A stretch of DNA of 64,000 nucleotides from Halichondria panicea (GCF_963675165.1 NC_087385.1:2542501-2606500); one strand, 5' to 3'. Positions 23,428 to 34,880 are shown, numbered from the stretch's first letter. Notes: generated by a model from the sequence alone, not told the origin. A program made the numbers and translations.

Positions 23428-26400
23428 TTATTGCGATTGGTGTCGTGACAATCTTGGATGTGATTCTGAGTGCAGCCACTTGCTTGTCCCTCGTCTAATC
23501 CCACGCTCGGTCAGGACCTCCTTCACAATATCCCTCTATACAAGAACATTACAATTAATCACTTCTTCATACAGACATGAGCAAAACACACAGACACTGA
23601 TGCAGATAGAAAACGCATACACCCTGGAGGGCTCTAACCTGCTATCCATGCTCACACTGATGACAAAACACTGTAGGAGTGTAGGGGTACATACATGCAG
23701 GTATAGGTAGTTGGGCGGAGTATAACCCTCTGTGTCGCAGTTGGTTGGATTCTGCCCAACAGAAGGTACAGGTACAGTGCTATACCGTAGAGGGTAATTT
23801 TCGTGGTTGAAGGTCTGACCACGAATGAAGCGACCTTGCCTAATTTACTTGCAGTGCAAGCAGCAACCACGAAAATATTATCCACAAAGTGACTAAATAC
23901 TGCTCAACCACGAATATTTTATCCCCCAAAAATTACCCGCTACGGTACAAGTTTGGTCAAATTGTAATCTTACCTGAATTTTCCTCCATTGTTTTTCAAG
24001 CAGTTTGTCTGCATACATGTTGCGTAGAACTTCCTGCAAAGTCATAAAAGATGCATCTTGAAAATCACTAGAGCAGAGCTATAACATTATACCATACCTT
24101 TGTGAGCAAGGGAAGAGAAAAATCTTTACTTGGCAGTATTTGCTTCTCAACTTCACTCACTAAAATCAGGAATCGATTATGTAAAAGCAGTAACTACATC
24201 TGTTTGTACCTTTGATAGCCCGTGTCTCAATCCAACCAATCCTAGTGTGAGGCGTGCCGGTGATTATGGAGAAGGGCTGTGTCTCCCTTCCTCTCAAAAA
24301 AACCTCTCCTATGCAGTCACCAGGAACGACCTCACCTACTATCACCTGAGTGAGTGTATAAGGTTTTTATGTGCATTAATTGTACACCACATAAAGTGCT
24401 AACAAAAATAATTATAATGTACAAGTACATATAACTTGAATACCTTGCATATTACTGACCGATATTTACATACACGTAGTGGTACCAGGAACTATTGGTA
24501 GTATCTATAGACATAAGTGGTATCAAGAACTATTGGTATAGTATCTATAGACATGTAAAAGGCAAGTACGTACCTCTACTGACATGAGAGTATCAGGGAC
24601 TCGAGCCTGAGCAGTGCACCTTCCCTCCTGAATGATCCCCACTCGTGATATTCTCTCTCCCTCACTGAGGATAACTACATGTATAGTGTAGAGGTGCTTG
24701 TATAGTTAACATGTACTAGATATAGTCAATTTATATGATTCTTTGATCTCAAACACTCTGCAAATAGTAGATAGAAGTCTCAGAAGTTCGAAAATTTCGC
24801 GCTATACGGTATTTACAGCAACATTTTGGAATACGATATCATTACCTGTGTTTCTTTTGGAGGCAGTCTCCCAAGTGACGTTTTGAGCCAGTTTAGAGAG
24901 TGTGGACGGACTCACGCCATGCAACAGTGGACATGACCTCAGCAGACGCTCGTTTACACTGGTGATTTCGCTGGTGCATTTCTGTTGATAAAAAACAAGA
25001 ATGAAATCCTCAGTCAGGCATCTGAGCGCCTTTTATGGCAAACATCTATATGTGCGCCCACTCATTGGGATTACCATACTTATATACGCAGAGCTCTGAT
25101 AATAGAATGTAACAGTAGCAATAATAATTATAGGTAGCTTAACAACTACAATATTTTGCGGGTGAAAAACTTTTGCGAATGAGCCAAATCAGCAGAAAAT
25201 TTGACCCTTTGCGATCTAACTATTGCGTTCTGGAAAGGATTATGTGTATTTACTAGTTGTCTTTCGGATTTTATTGTTGCGAATTGATCAAAGTTCGCAA
25301 TGTTTGATGCTCGTAAAACATTCTAGTAATACAGTATTATGCATGTGTGTAAACTCCACACGTATCCCACCTATCAGACACAATACTTACTTGGAGCACT
25401 CTCTGATAATCAACTTGAGCGATCCTCAATAGAGTACATGTTTGGTCGTTGTAATACATTGGGTAGTTATTTTTAATCGTGCGATCCGCATTACCTCCTT
25501 CCAGGCTGCCGAAGCTGGTCCCTGCTCTCAACTGTAGGGAAGTTGCATTGTGACTTGATGTGCAATAGACAAAATTCGATGCTGCTATAGACACTTTAGA
25601 ACTCACGATAAGAGAAGAGAGTTCCATTGTGGTTGGATCTTGAGACAACTTTTCCACTGATCCTTGCAGGATGATGTACACTCCACTGTGAACTGGCACT
25701 ATGGAGCGCAAAAAACCTTTACTTATTTGTGTCCAGCAATTATTGGCTTAGTAATCTCTGTAACGTTTTATAAGGGCACTACTGCATGTAAAAGTGAGGT
25801 TCGACAAATGTCATGAGGGAAAATACGGGTATGGTAAAAGTCACAGCCCTGTGTATATGATATGTGCTGATAGGGAATGGTATATTATATGTACATACAT
25901 ATCTTACACGAGTATCCTCTCTGCGGTAGCGCCTCAACATAGACTCGCGATGCAAGCCCAGGTAAGATGGTTGACAGTGGGAGCTGAGAGGCAGGGAAGA
26001 GCTCACTGAAGTGCAGCAGGTGCTGGCACAGTCGCTTCACTTCGGTATTTGTCCTTTGGATAGGCCTATAGGGGTACAAAACTTAATGGCTAACAACACA
26101 AACAAAACAAAGAAATCTGTGTGCATGATTTGTATGTACTGCATGATCTGTATACTGAGTGTGAAATGAACATAATGATTCTGTGACACAGGTAACTACA
26201 TGTAGTCTACATGTTTGTGTATTGTGAACATTGAGCTTCAGGGGATTCCAACCTATACCTGTAGGACCTTACGAATGTGTACAATTGCTACATGTAGATC
26301 GAGTCGTCATGCTCACAGTTTCCTGACAATGTCAGCCATAGCCTGCAGACGTGTACTGAGGTCAATCTCATCCTGTTCTCCCTTCTCTCTCCCATGAATG

Positions 26401-26805
26401 GCTATCATGTAAGATGATATGTCTCCATGGTGACTGCATCGTGCTGAAGATATAATATAACACATACTTTTTCACAATTTACTGTGTGATTGTGGTTGAG
26501 CCATAGAATATGTTAAAAATAACTCACAATAGCAGGTGTGTATCGGTGGTTTGGTTGTGTTCTCCACCGAGCGACATCTTCTCCTCTTGAATATCTTTGA
26601 ATACTCAGCCATAAACTGATCATGTTTCTCTCTACTGATCCTGAAGGCAAAGATAAATGGCAATGAGTAATCACATCGTACCACCTAAGACTTGCCCTGT
26701 TGAGGGTAACGTCTGGTGTTCAGCTTTTGCTGGCAGATGTCTTGAGCACAGTTCTCTTAGTTTCAAGTAATCAATTTCCACTTTTGGCACTTTTGGCCCT
26801 TGCAT
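23428..26805 (-). CDS. Cyclic-nucleotide-binding-domain protein, CNBD2-like
   Basis: Eleven minus-strand exons all join in phase to 472 residues: 26696-26805, 26528-26640, 26317-26443, 25908-26065, 25391-25698, 24846-24981, 24574-24674, 24210-24345, 24098-24159, 23974-24033, 23428-23535. Two CNB-like beta barrels are seen: residues about 130-270 (VHSGVYIILQGSV, AGTSFGSLEGG) and about 300-400 (LSEGERISRVGIIQEG, VVPGDCIGEVFLRGRETQPF). Both phosphate-binding cassettes are poor: in the second the usual P-R-A-A is QPFS, and in the first the acidic residue is missing, so cyclic nucleotide binding is doubtful. No kinase, channel or GEF domain is attached. The first intron uses a GC donor (GCAAGT); the phase fits only this choice. 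The start ATG is 145 bp from the divergent cathepsin-like locus, which leaves little room for an upstream exon. Confidence 0.8.
23783..23947. mobile_element. MITE, GGGTAATTTTCGTGG family (copy)
   Basis: 165 bp with ends CCGTAGAGGGTAATTTTCGT and AAAATTACCCGCTACGGTA, in the last intron of the CNB gene. It is the same family as 12359-12568. Confidence 0.65.
25146..25329. mobile_element. MITE, AATATTTTGCGGGTGAAAAAC family
   Basis: Ends are ACAATATTTTGCGGGTG and CGTAAAACATTCTAGTAAT. It is the un-nested form of the element at 18726-19069. It lies in an intron of the CNB gene. Confidence 0.6.
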
Positions 26806-26950
26806 CCAAACGCAGCTGTCTATACGCGTAGAAAGAGAGAGTGTGTGTACAGTTATAATAAGCATAGTTTTGTGGGTTTAGTATGTTATCAGCGTTATAC
26901 TGGTTCCTACTACAATATACAGACCATTAAGGCACAGAGTACAACAGAGC
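26806..26950. promoter_or_regulatory. Bidirectional promoter, CNB gene / cathepsin-like locus
   Basis: 145 bp between divergent ATGs. Inferred only from arrangement. Confidence 0.35.
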
Positions 26951-28291
26951 ATGAACAGAATGAGTGTAATTGTCACAGTTTTAGTCTTAGTCGTTTATGC
27001 AAATGCATTAGAGTTTCCATCTGAGTGGGAAGTCTGGAAGAAGGTATAACTGTGTATACAAGTTAGAGAGCAAACACTACACAAACAGCACACAGACTGT
27101 GACACTGATAGCCATGTTTTAAATTTATACAAATACAGGATCACAGCAAAGAGTACAAAGATGAGCTAGAGGAACTCAACAGATACAACATATGGAATGA
27201 CAACAAAATATTCGTTGAGGAACACAATACAAATAGTAAAAATTTCACCCTTGCAATGAATGAATATTTGCCGATCTTGAGAGCCATGAATTTGTGTCAA
27301 TGATAAATGGCTATAAATCAGTCAGTTCAAACACAGCTAGAATCAAGATGTTCACGTATGACAGCAGTGTGGAGCTTCCTAACTCTGTTGACTGGAGGAC
27401 AAAGGGATACGTGACAAGAGTGAAGAATGAAGGACGGCATTGCTTTTCCCAGTGGCGTAGGCAGAGGGGGGGCTGAGGGGCTAGAGCCCCCCCCTTTTGT
27501 GCTTTATCAACACTTGAATTACCGCGATCTGTCCATGTATTCTGCATGCATAGTTACTAGAATGATGTCATTGAATGGAAATGTGGGCAGGGCCATCTAA
27601 TGCATGCTGACTGCTGAGGAAAAGTGATGATCTTTTTTTTAGGTGTTACACTCTGGCCCTGCTCAAATAATTTGAGCCCTGCCCTTCCCAAAATCCTGGC
27701 TACGCCACTGTTTCCAGTTGGGCTTTCAGTGTTACTGGATCTATCGAGGGGCAGCATTGTCGTAAAACTGGAATTCTGATTTCTCTCAGTGAGCAAAATC
27801 TTATCGATTGCTCAAAAGATAACGCAGGATGCATTGGTGGGTACGAGGATAGAGCTTTTGATTTTGTAGTGAAGAATAATGGTATCGACACCAAGGCAAG
27901 CTACCCCTACACGGCTCAGGAAGGTGTTTGTCATTTTAATCAAAGTCATGTCGGTGCCAATATCAATGGTTATGTGAATATCACTTCAAAGGATGAGAAT
28001 GCCTTACAGCAAGCCGTTGCAACTATAGGACTAATCACAGCCACCATTAATGGCAGTCGTCTAAGTTTCCAGCTTTATCACAGTGGGGTATACTACGAGC
28101 CAGACTGCTCTGATCTAGGTCTTGATCGGAGTGTTCTAGTTGTCGGCTATGGAAGTGAGAAAGGCCAGGATTATTGGCTGGTGAAGAATAGTTGGGGCAC
28201 CCACTGGGGGGAGGAGGGATACATAAAGATGGCCAGGAACAGAGATAACAACTGCGGAATCGCTACACAACCTAGATATCCCACAGTCTAA
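26951..28291 (+). pseudogene. Cathepsin L-like papain-family cysteine protease, degenerate
   Basis: Exon 26951-27043 encodes a signal peptide (MNRMSVIVTVLVLVVYANA). The second exon starts at 27139 with an ERFNIN-like propeptide (ELNRYNIWNDNKIFVEEHN). Three defects are visible. The frame is broken by one base near 27268-27280, where NEY and ADLESHEFVSMING are in different frames. A 261-bp transposon (27450-27710) sits in the active-site motif. Across it the motif reads R-H-C-F-S-S-W-A-F-S where papains have Q-C-G-S-C-W-A-F-S, so the nucleophile Cys before Trp is Ser; and the catalytic His of the D-H-G-V motif is Arg (LDRSVLVVGYG). The rest is well kept: SLSEQNLIDCS, GIDTKASYPYTAQEGVC, YWLVKNSWGTHWGEEGYIKM and NCGIATQPRYP. 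Most simply a pseudogene; an expressed inactive homologue is less likely. Confidence 0.85.
27450..27710. mobile_element. hAT-like MITE inserted in the cathepsin-like active site
   Basis: 261 bp with terminal inverted repeats CAGTGGCGTAG / CTACGCCACTG, a TIR style common in hAT elements. It is flanked by a short direct repeat TTTCC (27445-27449 and 27711-27715). The subterminal halves are also complementary (GGGGCTAGAGCCCC, AAATTATTTGAGC). Confidence 0.8.
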
Positions 28292-28499
28292 TTAGTTGCC
28301 GCAACTTGTTAGACTTGTACATTGTTTCTTCCATTGATTTCAGAGAATGTGTCTATAGTGAGTATATTGGATGTATAGGGAAACAATTTAGCTAGACCAA
28401 TAATAATTATTGAACAAGAAAGTCTTATAGGGACTTAAGATTTGGTATTTAGCTTAGATCTAGTAGATACATGTAAGTATGCATTGCTATCGCTATCAT

Positions 28500-29000
28500 A
28501 CAATAACTGGTCCTCCCGTAAATTAATCTCCTGGACCGTCTATGGCAGAAAATCCGTTGTAATTGGTCCCCCCAGAGCATCTACGACAAATTTTATAAGT
28601 TGCCCATAACAATCTGGGGACTATCTATGCTGCTATAGTTGTCTACAACAATTGAATATTGTCACGGACTGTCCCCCCTGGACCATCTGTGCCCCTTTAG
28701 ATGGTCTTCCACGTTAATTAAGAGAAATGGATGCAAGATAGTGATAGTTCTAGAGCTAGCCTAGCCATGGACTCCACAGTTTGTCGTCATGTCATCACAT
28801 CAATGTCATCACCATCTAGTCAAAATTATAACAGCTGCTTCTGTTTTAATGTATACCTTGCCATAGTTTAGCGAAGATAATAAACCTGCGCTGCTATGCC
28901 ACATTATATCTATGCTACAATGCTAGTATTCTTCAGTTACGGGATATAGCATATACTGGGGACCATATAATATTGTTTCTACTGTGTATGGGAGAGATAC
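28500..29000 (+). repeat. Dispersed repeat (copy 2 of 6790-7290)
   Basis: Shares GGACTGTCCCCCCTGGACCA, ATGGATGCAAGATAG, ACTCCACAGTTTG and AACCTGCGCTGCTATGC with the earlier copy. No gene is seen between 28292 and 30283. Confidence 0.5.
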
Positions 29001-29133
29001 CATCTACGGCGTTATATAGCTACCATAAAACTTACAAAGCCAGAGATCACTTCCTTTGTAGTTATTTAATATGGCTGTTTAAGTCCTGGTGTTGCATAAA
29101 AAGAAGGAATTTCTAATTGGAAGTCAGTCGAGG

Positions 29134-29506
29134 TACAGTAGACCCTCGCTATAGAGCGGAACCAGGCTACATCCAAATATACATCCAGATTAACGAATGA
29201 TTCAAGTAATTATCCATTAACGAAGACACTTGCACGTGTAGAAATATAATTAAAGCTATTACTGTGGCCAGAAGGGAAGCTGTTATTAGTCTTTTATCTC
29301 CATTTCTCTCCAATAGAGTGAGTCTTGTGAGCTCTTTAATTTTCTTTGCAGTGGCCATTGTACTGAGACACCTGAGAGCACGTTATTATTGCTGATTTAG
29401 CAAAGAGTGTGCATGCGCAGTAGTCTGACATGCCCTCTTCTTTTTATTTGTCCGGATTTGCGAGGTTTCTCACTAAAGTGATCCGGATTAGCGAGGGTCT
29501 ACTGTA
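29134..29506. mobile_element. MITE, CAGTAGAACCTCGCTAATCC family (copy 2)
   Basis: 373 bp from TACAGTAGACCCTCGCTATA to GAGGGTCTACTGTA, with the same interior as 2980-3361 (TGTGGCCAGAAGGGAAGCTG, TTTGCAGTGGCCATTGT). Confidence 0.75.
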
Positions 29507-30283
29507 GCGTCTATATAATCACTATTGCACTGATTCTGTGGCTCTTGCTGGAATATTGCTGGAATATTGGCAGTATCAATCACATTTTACTACGTGTTTA
29601 GAGGGGTTAACACCAGCATAAAATGAAAGTGGATGAAATGAAAGTGGAAAAAAATTGATCGTGTTAATTTTTAAGAAGGCAATTTATTGTGCTAACGTGG
29701 CTGCAATGGCTGCGAAGGAACCCGGTTACAAAAAGATCAGGCCAAAACAAGAGCTACATACAGTTAGCTGCCCACATGTTTCGAACCTGACCTCATGGCT
29801 AATTAATATGCATCTGACTCTAATATCCGTCAGTGCCACGGAATCAGTGAATAGTGATCAGACGTTCTTCCCCCACCTCAGTCACTATTGCGAGACTACC
29901 AGTTTGACAGTGAACATGATCCAAATTGCTATTTAACGAGGGTGTCGCTTATTTGGAGGGTCACCTGTAAGATCTAGACCTACAATGCCAAGGCCTAGGC
30001 TACCAGGAAGATCTAGCTAGATTTTACCTTGTGCTCCAGAATGCACAGTCCCCTCTTTGCACCCTCCATGCCCAGTCTGCTTCTTCCACCGAGCAATCCT
30101 TGTGTAAAGTGCAGCCATGCTCATCACAGGAGAGGTGCATGAATCACAGACTCTATCGATCCTATGCCACTTGTTCACACTCCATGTTTACTGTGTACAC
30201 TTGCCTTGCAGAAAGTCCAGTGAGCCACGCCTCCATATTGAATTGACATTGGTGACTGTCGACCTTTACCTTATACCTGACTC

Positions 30284-33200
30284 ATGGAGAGTGAAGAAAA
30301 CTTCCAGCTGCAGCAGGAAAGCTCTGCTCAACAAGAGGCAGATCTGAAAAGAGCTCAGGTACACACACACTACTCCTAGTAGTTGGCAAAGTTGACATAT
30401 AATATCTGTGTAATCCAGGCTGATCAAACATTTTCATGAATTTGGGGGCGGTGTGCATGAAATCGCTCGCCACTCATATTTGGGTCATATTTGGGTGAGT
30501 GTGAGACCACTCATTGTAGCTTCATTGTGCTTGAGTACGTTCTGGTTATAGATATTGTGTTAAACTCGCAGGATGCTGTGACTGAGCTGTACGTGTTCCA
30601 TCGTCAGTATCTAGAGACACACCCTCTGGAGCAGGCAGGGAGAAAAACTGTGGATGTGGAGGAAAAGCTCAAAGAGACTCTCAGTCTATTAGATTCTGTT
30701 CAAGGTCTGATACATAAGGGATATGGGGCACCGTTTGTCTCATAACTCCTAGGAAACATGACAAATGTAAAATGTTGAGGTTATATAAGACTGACAGTCT
30801 ACATTTATATACAGGGAGTGAAGTATATATACAGACAGGCATTTTATATAATTATACTGACCGTCCACATTTATAAAGCATTTTATACTGACAGTGTACA
30901 TTTATAAATACTGAGAGCCTACATTTGTATAAGCTTGTATAAGCGTGCCACGCTTATAACAGAGAGGTGAAGTATAAAGTGTGCCACGCTTATATAAATG
31001 TAGTCTGTGGGTATATAAACGTCACCTCTCTGTTTATAAGCATGGCACGTTTATATAAATGTAGACTCTCAGTATATATTCGATTCTCTATTTATAAATG
31101 TACACTGTCAATATAAATGTATTTATAAATGTGGACGGTCAGCATATGTAATGCCTGTCTGTATATATACTTCACTTCCTGTATATAAATGTAGACTGTC
31201 AGTCTTATATAACCTCAAAATTTTACATTTTACATAATTATTTCCTAGGAGTTATGAGACAAACGGCGCCCCATAGATACAAGTCACTCATGCTCAGTAC
31301 CATATTCTTAACGTTATTGATTAATGTGACATGATTATACCCATGCTGCAGCGTATGGCTTTGTCCTTAGACCTTTGGACGTCCCAACTACAGATAATGA
31401 ATGACTTCCCCTATATTGAGAATGCATAGTGATTAGTGTTATTGTGTGTTTCCAGACTCGCTGCCCAAAGTTCAGTGGTGGTGTTTGAGGGGACGTGCTC
31501 TCAACATCCTCCCCGACCACAGTCAAGAGGCTCAAGACAGCCTCTCCAAGGCCATCAAGCATGACCCTACTCTTATACAGGCATGGAATGACTTGGGAGA
31601 GACTTACTGGAAGGCTGGCAATGTGATACAGGCGCACGACTGCTTTGTGGGCTCTCTTTCTCATGTCAGTGTCTTCACTTCCTATTTGGAGAATGCAGTT
31701 ACTTTATAGAAAGCGTGCATTCTGTTACTGTAGCTCTTAGTGATTTGTACTCTTCACTCTTGGTAGCCCAATGTCTGTTTGTAGCATATCGTTGTTTAAT
31801 CATCAATGATCTGATTTTGACATTTTATGTTGCAGGCTAAGAGTAAAGAGTCATTAAGGAATCTCTCCATGGTGCTGCGTCAGCTGGGCAAAGGTACGTA
31901 CGTCCTGCATCATCACCCTCGGCTATACCAGTATCACGGTGTACTTTGCAAAATCTTAATACTGATTCCCACATGTGTCTGTTATTATTGATTGTGTTGT
32001 CTCAGATGCTGGTGAACGAGAGGCTAAAATCAAAGAGAGTGTAGAGAAGGCAAAGGAGGCAGTGGGTATGGACGTCAGTGATGGCACTTCATGGAGTGAG
32101 TGGTGTATCAATCTTGAGTAGTAGTTGGCATTATACAGTAACTACCCTCTTCTAGCAAGTACCCTGTAGTTATAACGCTACCTAATAATGGGACAGATGC
32201 ACGTACTTATAGACAGCTAAACGTTATTGTACTCGAGCTATGTACATGTTATTTCTCTCAGTGGTGCTTGGCAATGCATACCTCTCGCTGTTTTTTGTGA
32301 GCAACCAGGACCCCCAAATACTCAAGCAGTGCACCTCAGCCTACAGTCAAGCTGTGAGCACAATGATAGTCTAAAATGCAGCACTTACTGTACATGTAGA
32401 ATGTTTGGTTATTGAATCAAAATGTGTTGCGTGTATCCTATAGTTCTGTAAATAATTACGGTATGTTTGTTCTAATTGCACAGGAGAAGGACTCTTTTGT
32501 CAGTAACAATCCTGATCTGCATTTCAACAAGGCAACAGTGAGTGACTTTTTGTACCTACTGTATGCAATTGGGTTTACAATACGTACAAGTATCACTTTG
32601 TATTTCTCACAGACTCATTTTGTCCATTAACAGTACCAAAGCTGGTAACGAAATTGCAATCACATGTCCAATAAATAAATGGCCTGCTTTATTGTGTTAA
32701 TTAGCACTAGCTTGTATTCTCACGCAGCTGTACCAGTATGAGGAGAACTACCCTGCGATGTTGGAGCAGCTGTCTCTATCCTGTACCCTAGATCCGAACT
32801 GGGCAACTCCAAGAGAAAAGAGAGAGAGCATGCTCAAGTTTCTGACGACCAATGCTAGACTCATTGAGAGCAAGGTGAGCTCCAATGCCCAAAACAAAAG
32901 GATTTGGTGCTAGTAGTGTACGATGTTTCATCGCTTGGACCCCCACGTTACTTTGCACGTTACCCAGGGCAAGGCAAAGGCAAAGCTGTTGGCATCTCTG
33001 TCCTCGTCTCTGGCCCAGACCCGCAAGTATGTGGGGAGTGAGGTGGGGAGGGTCCTGGTGGATACGTCAGGATTACAGAAGGGAGTCAACAATGGACGCG
33101 TGTTCCTGGGGGGTCTCGTATGTGTTGTGCCATTCAAGGAGAGAGTGTCTTAGTGAGTGAGGGTGTGGAGAATGCAGTGTGTGTGGAGTGGAAGTGTCAA

Positions 33201-34359
33201 GTATAACAGACGACATGGGTACATGTACATGTAGCATACACTGTTCACACCTGTTGCACAGTTCCATGCTTCTGTTACCCAATGTGTTACTTGCTCCCTA
33301 CAGACTATGGTTTTTTTTTCATTTTCTCTTAATTATGACGTGTTGGTGGTTGTTCATGTTACTTTGTTGTGTCTCATAGCTTTGTTTACAAGCAGTAAGC
33401 ATATGAAATATGGCAGTCTTCACCACAATAAAACCAAGCCCCTCTTTGTTATCACAGCTGTGTGATTGTGATCCTGGATAACCATTGTGGGTAGAAGATA
33501 AGAGTGAATGTATTCCTTTTACTTCTCATTAACTCCCCCAAGTTCCTTCTTTAGTAAGGGAACAGATTTGGAATGATGATAACAAGGTGTACCACTTCCC
33601 AGGAATTGCCCTGGAAGCCAAGATACTGTCATTTTTTAAAATCTGTCAACAAATTTGTTTGCCAAATGGATCCCTTGTTTGTGTATACAGTAATTAATCA
33701 AAAGTTGGTGCATTGTACATGCGTACCGTTCCCACCTTTTTGACCAATGTGTGTGTGTATACCAATCAACCTTTATCTCTGCAGTATCATTATGATTAAT
33801 AGACTATGTCTGCAGTGCCTGCGTGCTAGTGGATACCAGTGGGAGTGCCGTTGGACTAACACTTTACAACTTGGCCCAGACCACTCATCTCAGTGTGGGA
33901 GATATCATTGCTATACCAGACCCGCTGCTCAGATTTACACAGGTCCAGGACAAGGCGAGTCTTATAATCATTAAAAAATTTTTTATTGAAGTATCAAGTG
34001 AAGTTCAAACCTACTAAGACTCTGAGTAAACAGTCTCACAGCCGTGATACACTTGTCTGCATATATGCTATGCCAAGGGTGTGGCATTAGATGGCATAAT
34101 AGGCAATCTGAGTGACCTCTTTATCGGTTCCATTTGTGGTACAAATGTAATCATTAATGAAATTGTGTTTTTACAGTGACCATTATACACATAACTGTAA
34201 CACACACACACACACACACACACATGCACATTGCAGTCTGATACTATTCAGTTCCACAACATTCGGGTGGACAACCCCAGCCAGCTACTCATTAATGGAC
34301 AGAGACTCACTAAAGACAAACTAGCTCAGTCCACAGTCTCCATCACTGCATTCAGTTAG
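30284..34359 (+). CDS. TTC5: TTC5/STRAP, tetratricopeptide repeat protein 5
   Basis: Stress-responsive p300 cofactor in nucleus and cytoplasm; also the factor that recognises nascent tubulin in tubulin autoregulation (family knowledge). Eleven exons join in phase to 434 residues (human 440): 30284-30358, 30572-30704, 31456-31664, 31836-31893, 32006-32095, 32262-32353, 32484-32537, 32728-32874, 32968-33152, 33816-33954, 34237-34359. TPR blocks include VQWWCLRGRALNILPDHS, LIQAWNDLGETYWKAGNV, ESLRNLSMVLRQLGK, MVLGNAYLSLFF, SNNPDLHFNKAT and LYQYEENYPAMLEQLSLSC. The C-terminal OB-fold covers exons 9-11 (GVNNGRVFLGGLVCVVPF, SVGDIIAIPDPLLRF). Intron 10 has a GC donor (GCGAGT); the phase fits exactly. 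Intron 2 holds a large palindrome. A (CA)n run lies just before exon 11. Confidence 0.95.
30721..31275. repeat. About 550-bp near-perfect palindrome in TTC5 intron 2
   Basis: The left arm from GGCACCGTTTGTCTCATAAC and the right arm ending GTTATGAGACAAACGGCGCC are reverse complements almost along their full length. Mirrored pairs include ATACAGACAGGCATT/AATGCCTGTCTGTAT, CTGACCGTCCACATT/AATGTGGACGGTCAG and AACAGAGAGGTGA/TCACCTCTCTGTT, with a centre near 30990. Confidence 0.85.
34200..34225 (+). repeat. (CA)n microsatellite
   Basis: About 12 CA units 12-35 bp before the last TTC5 exon, overlapping the region where the branch point would lie. Confidence 0.9.
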
Positions 34360-34553
34360 CACTGCAAACAAAATACCAATTACACCATTATTACTTATCG
34401 TAAAACAGTGTGAACAATATTATGAACAATATGGATCTATTGCCATTACACACCCTGCACCTGCACTAACATTATCATAAACTTTCAGTTTAACACAACA
34501 CACCAAAATATTGTTATCAGTTCACCATCCTTGTACATGTACATCATGGGGCT

Positions 34554-34736
34554 TCAACTCGATGACCTTTGACCTTCCTTGGTGGCCTTTCTCGATCTCA
34601 GCTTCTGCTTCGGGCTTTTCTTAGGAGTGAGTGGTCCCATGAACCCTCTGTATAAACCCAGCACCAGCACCATACCAACGACAAACACCAGCCAGAAAGT
34701 CAGAGTTGTGGAGTCAAAATCTTTCTCTCCTGCCAT
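34554..34736 (-). CDS. Small single-pass membrane protein, 60 aa
   Basis: Single-exon frame starting MAGEKDFDST. Residues about 11-31 form one clear hydrophobic helix (LTFWLVFVVGMVLVLGLYRG), followed by GPLTPKKSP and a strongly basic Lys/Arg/Ser tail. This is the layout of small integral membrane (SMIM-type) proteins, with the basic tail probably cytosolic. I do not recognise the family. The ATG is 144 bp from the divergent ATG at 34881, and the gene converges on TTC5 (194 bp between stops). The real-gene call rests on composition and spacing only. Confidence 0.55.
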   Translation of the reverse strand: MAGEKDFDSTTLTFWLVFVVGMVLVLGLYRGFMGPLTPKKSPKQKLRSRKATKEGQRSSS

Positions 34737-34880
34737 GCTGCATTCTCTGTATTACACTTCCGTATTCTTTAGGAAATTGTGAACACTTAATTATTCTGGC
34801 CGCATTTCTCCTCGTTTTTGCAAGTTAAACTGAACTAGCATACAGAACAAGTCAAGTCTGTACACAGAGTCTATTGCAGT
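34737..34880. promoter_or_regulatory. Bidirectional promoter, small membrane protein / secreted protein
   Basis: 144 bp between two divergent short genes. Inferred from arrangement; depends on both genes being real. Confidence 0.3.

Noticed and set aside
29655-29936. 93-codon + strand frame between repeats
   Set aside because: No splice context or family similarity. Its end runs into MITE-like sequence (GGTGTCGCTTATTTGGAGGG).
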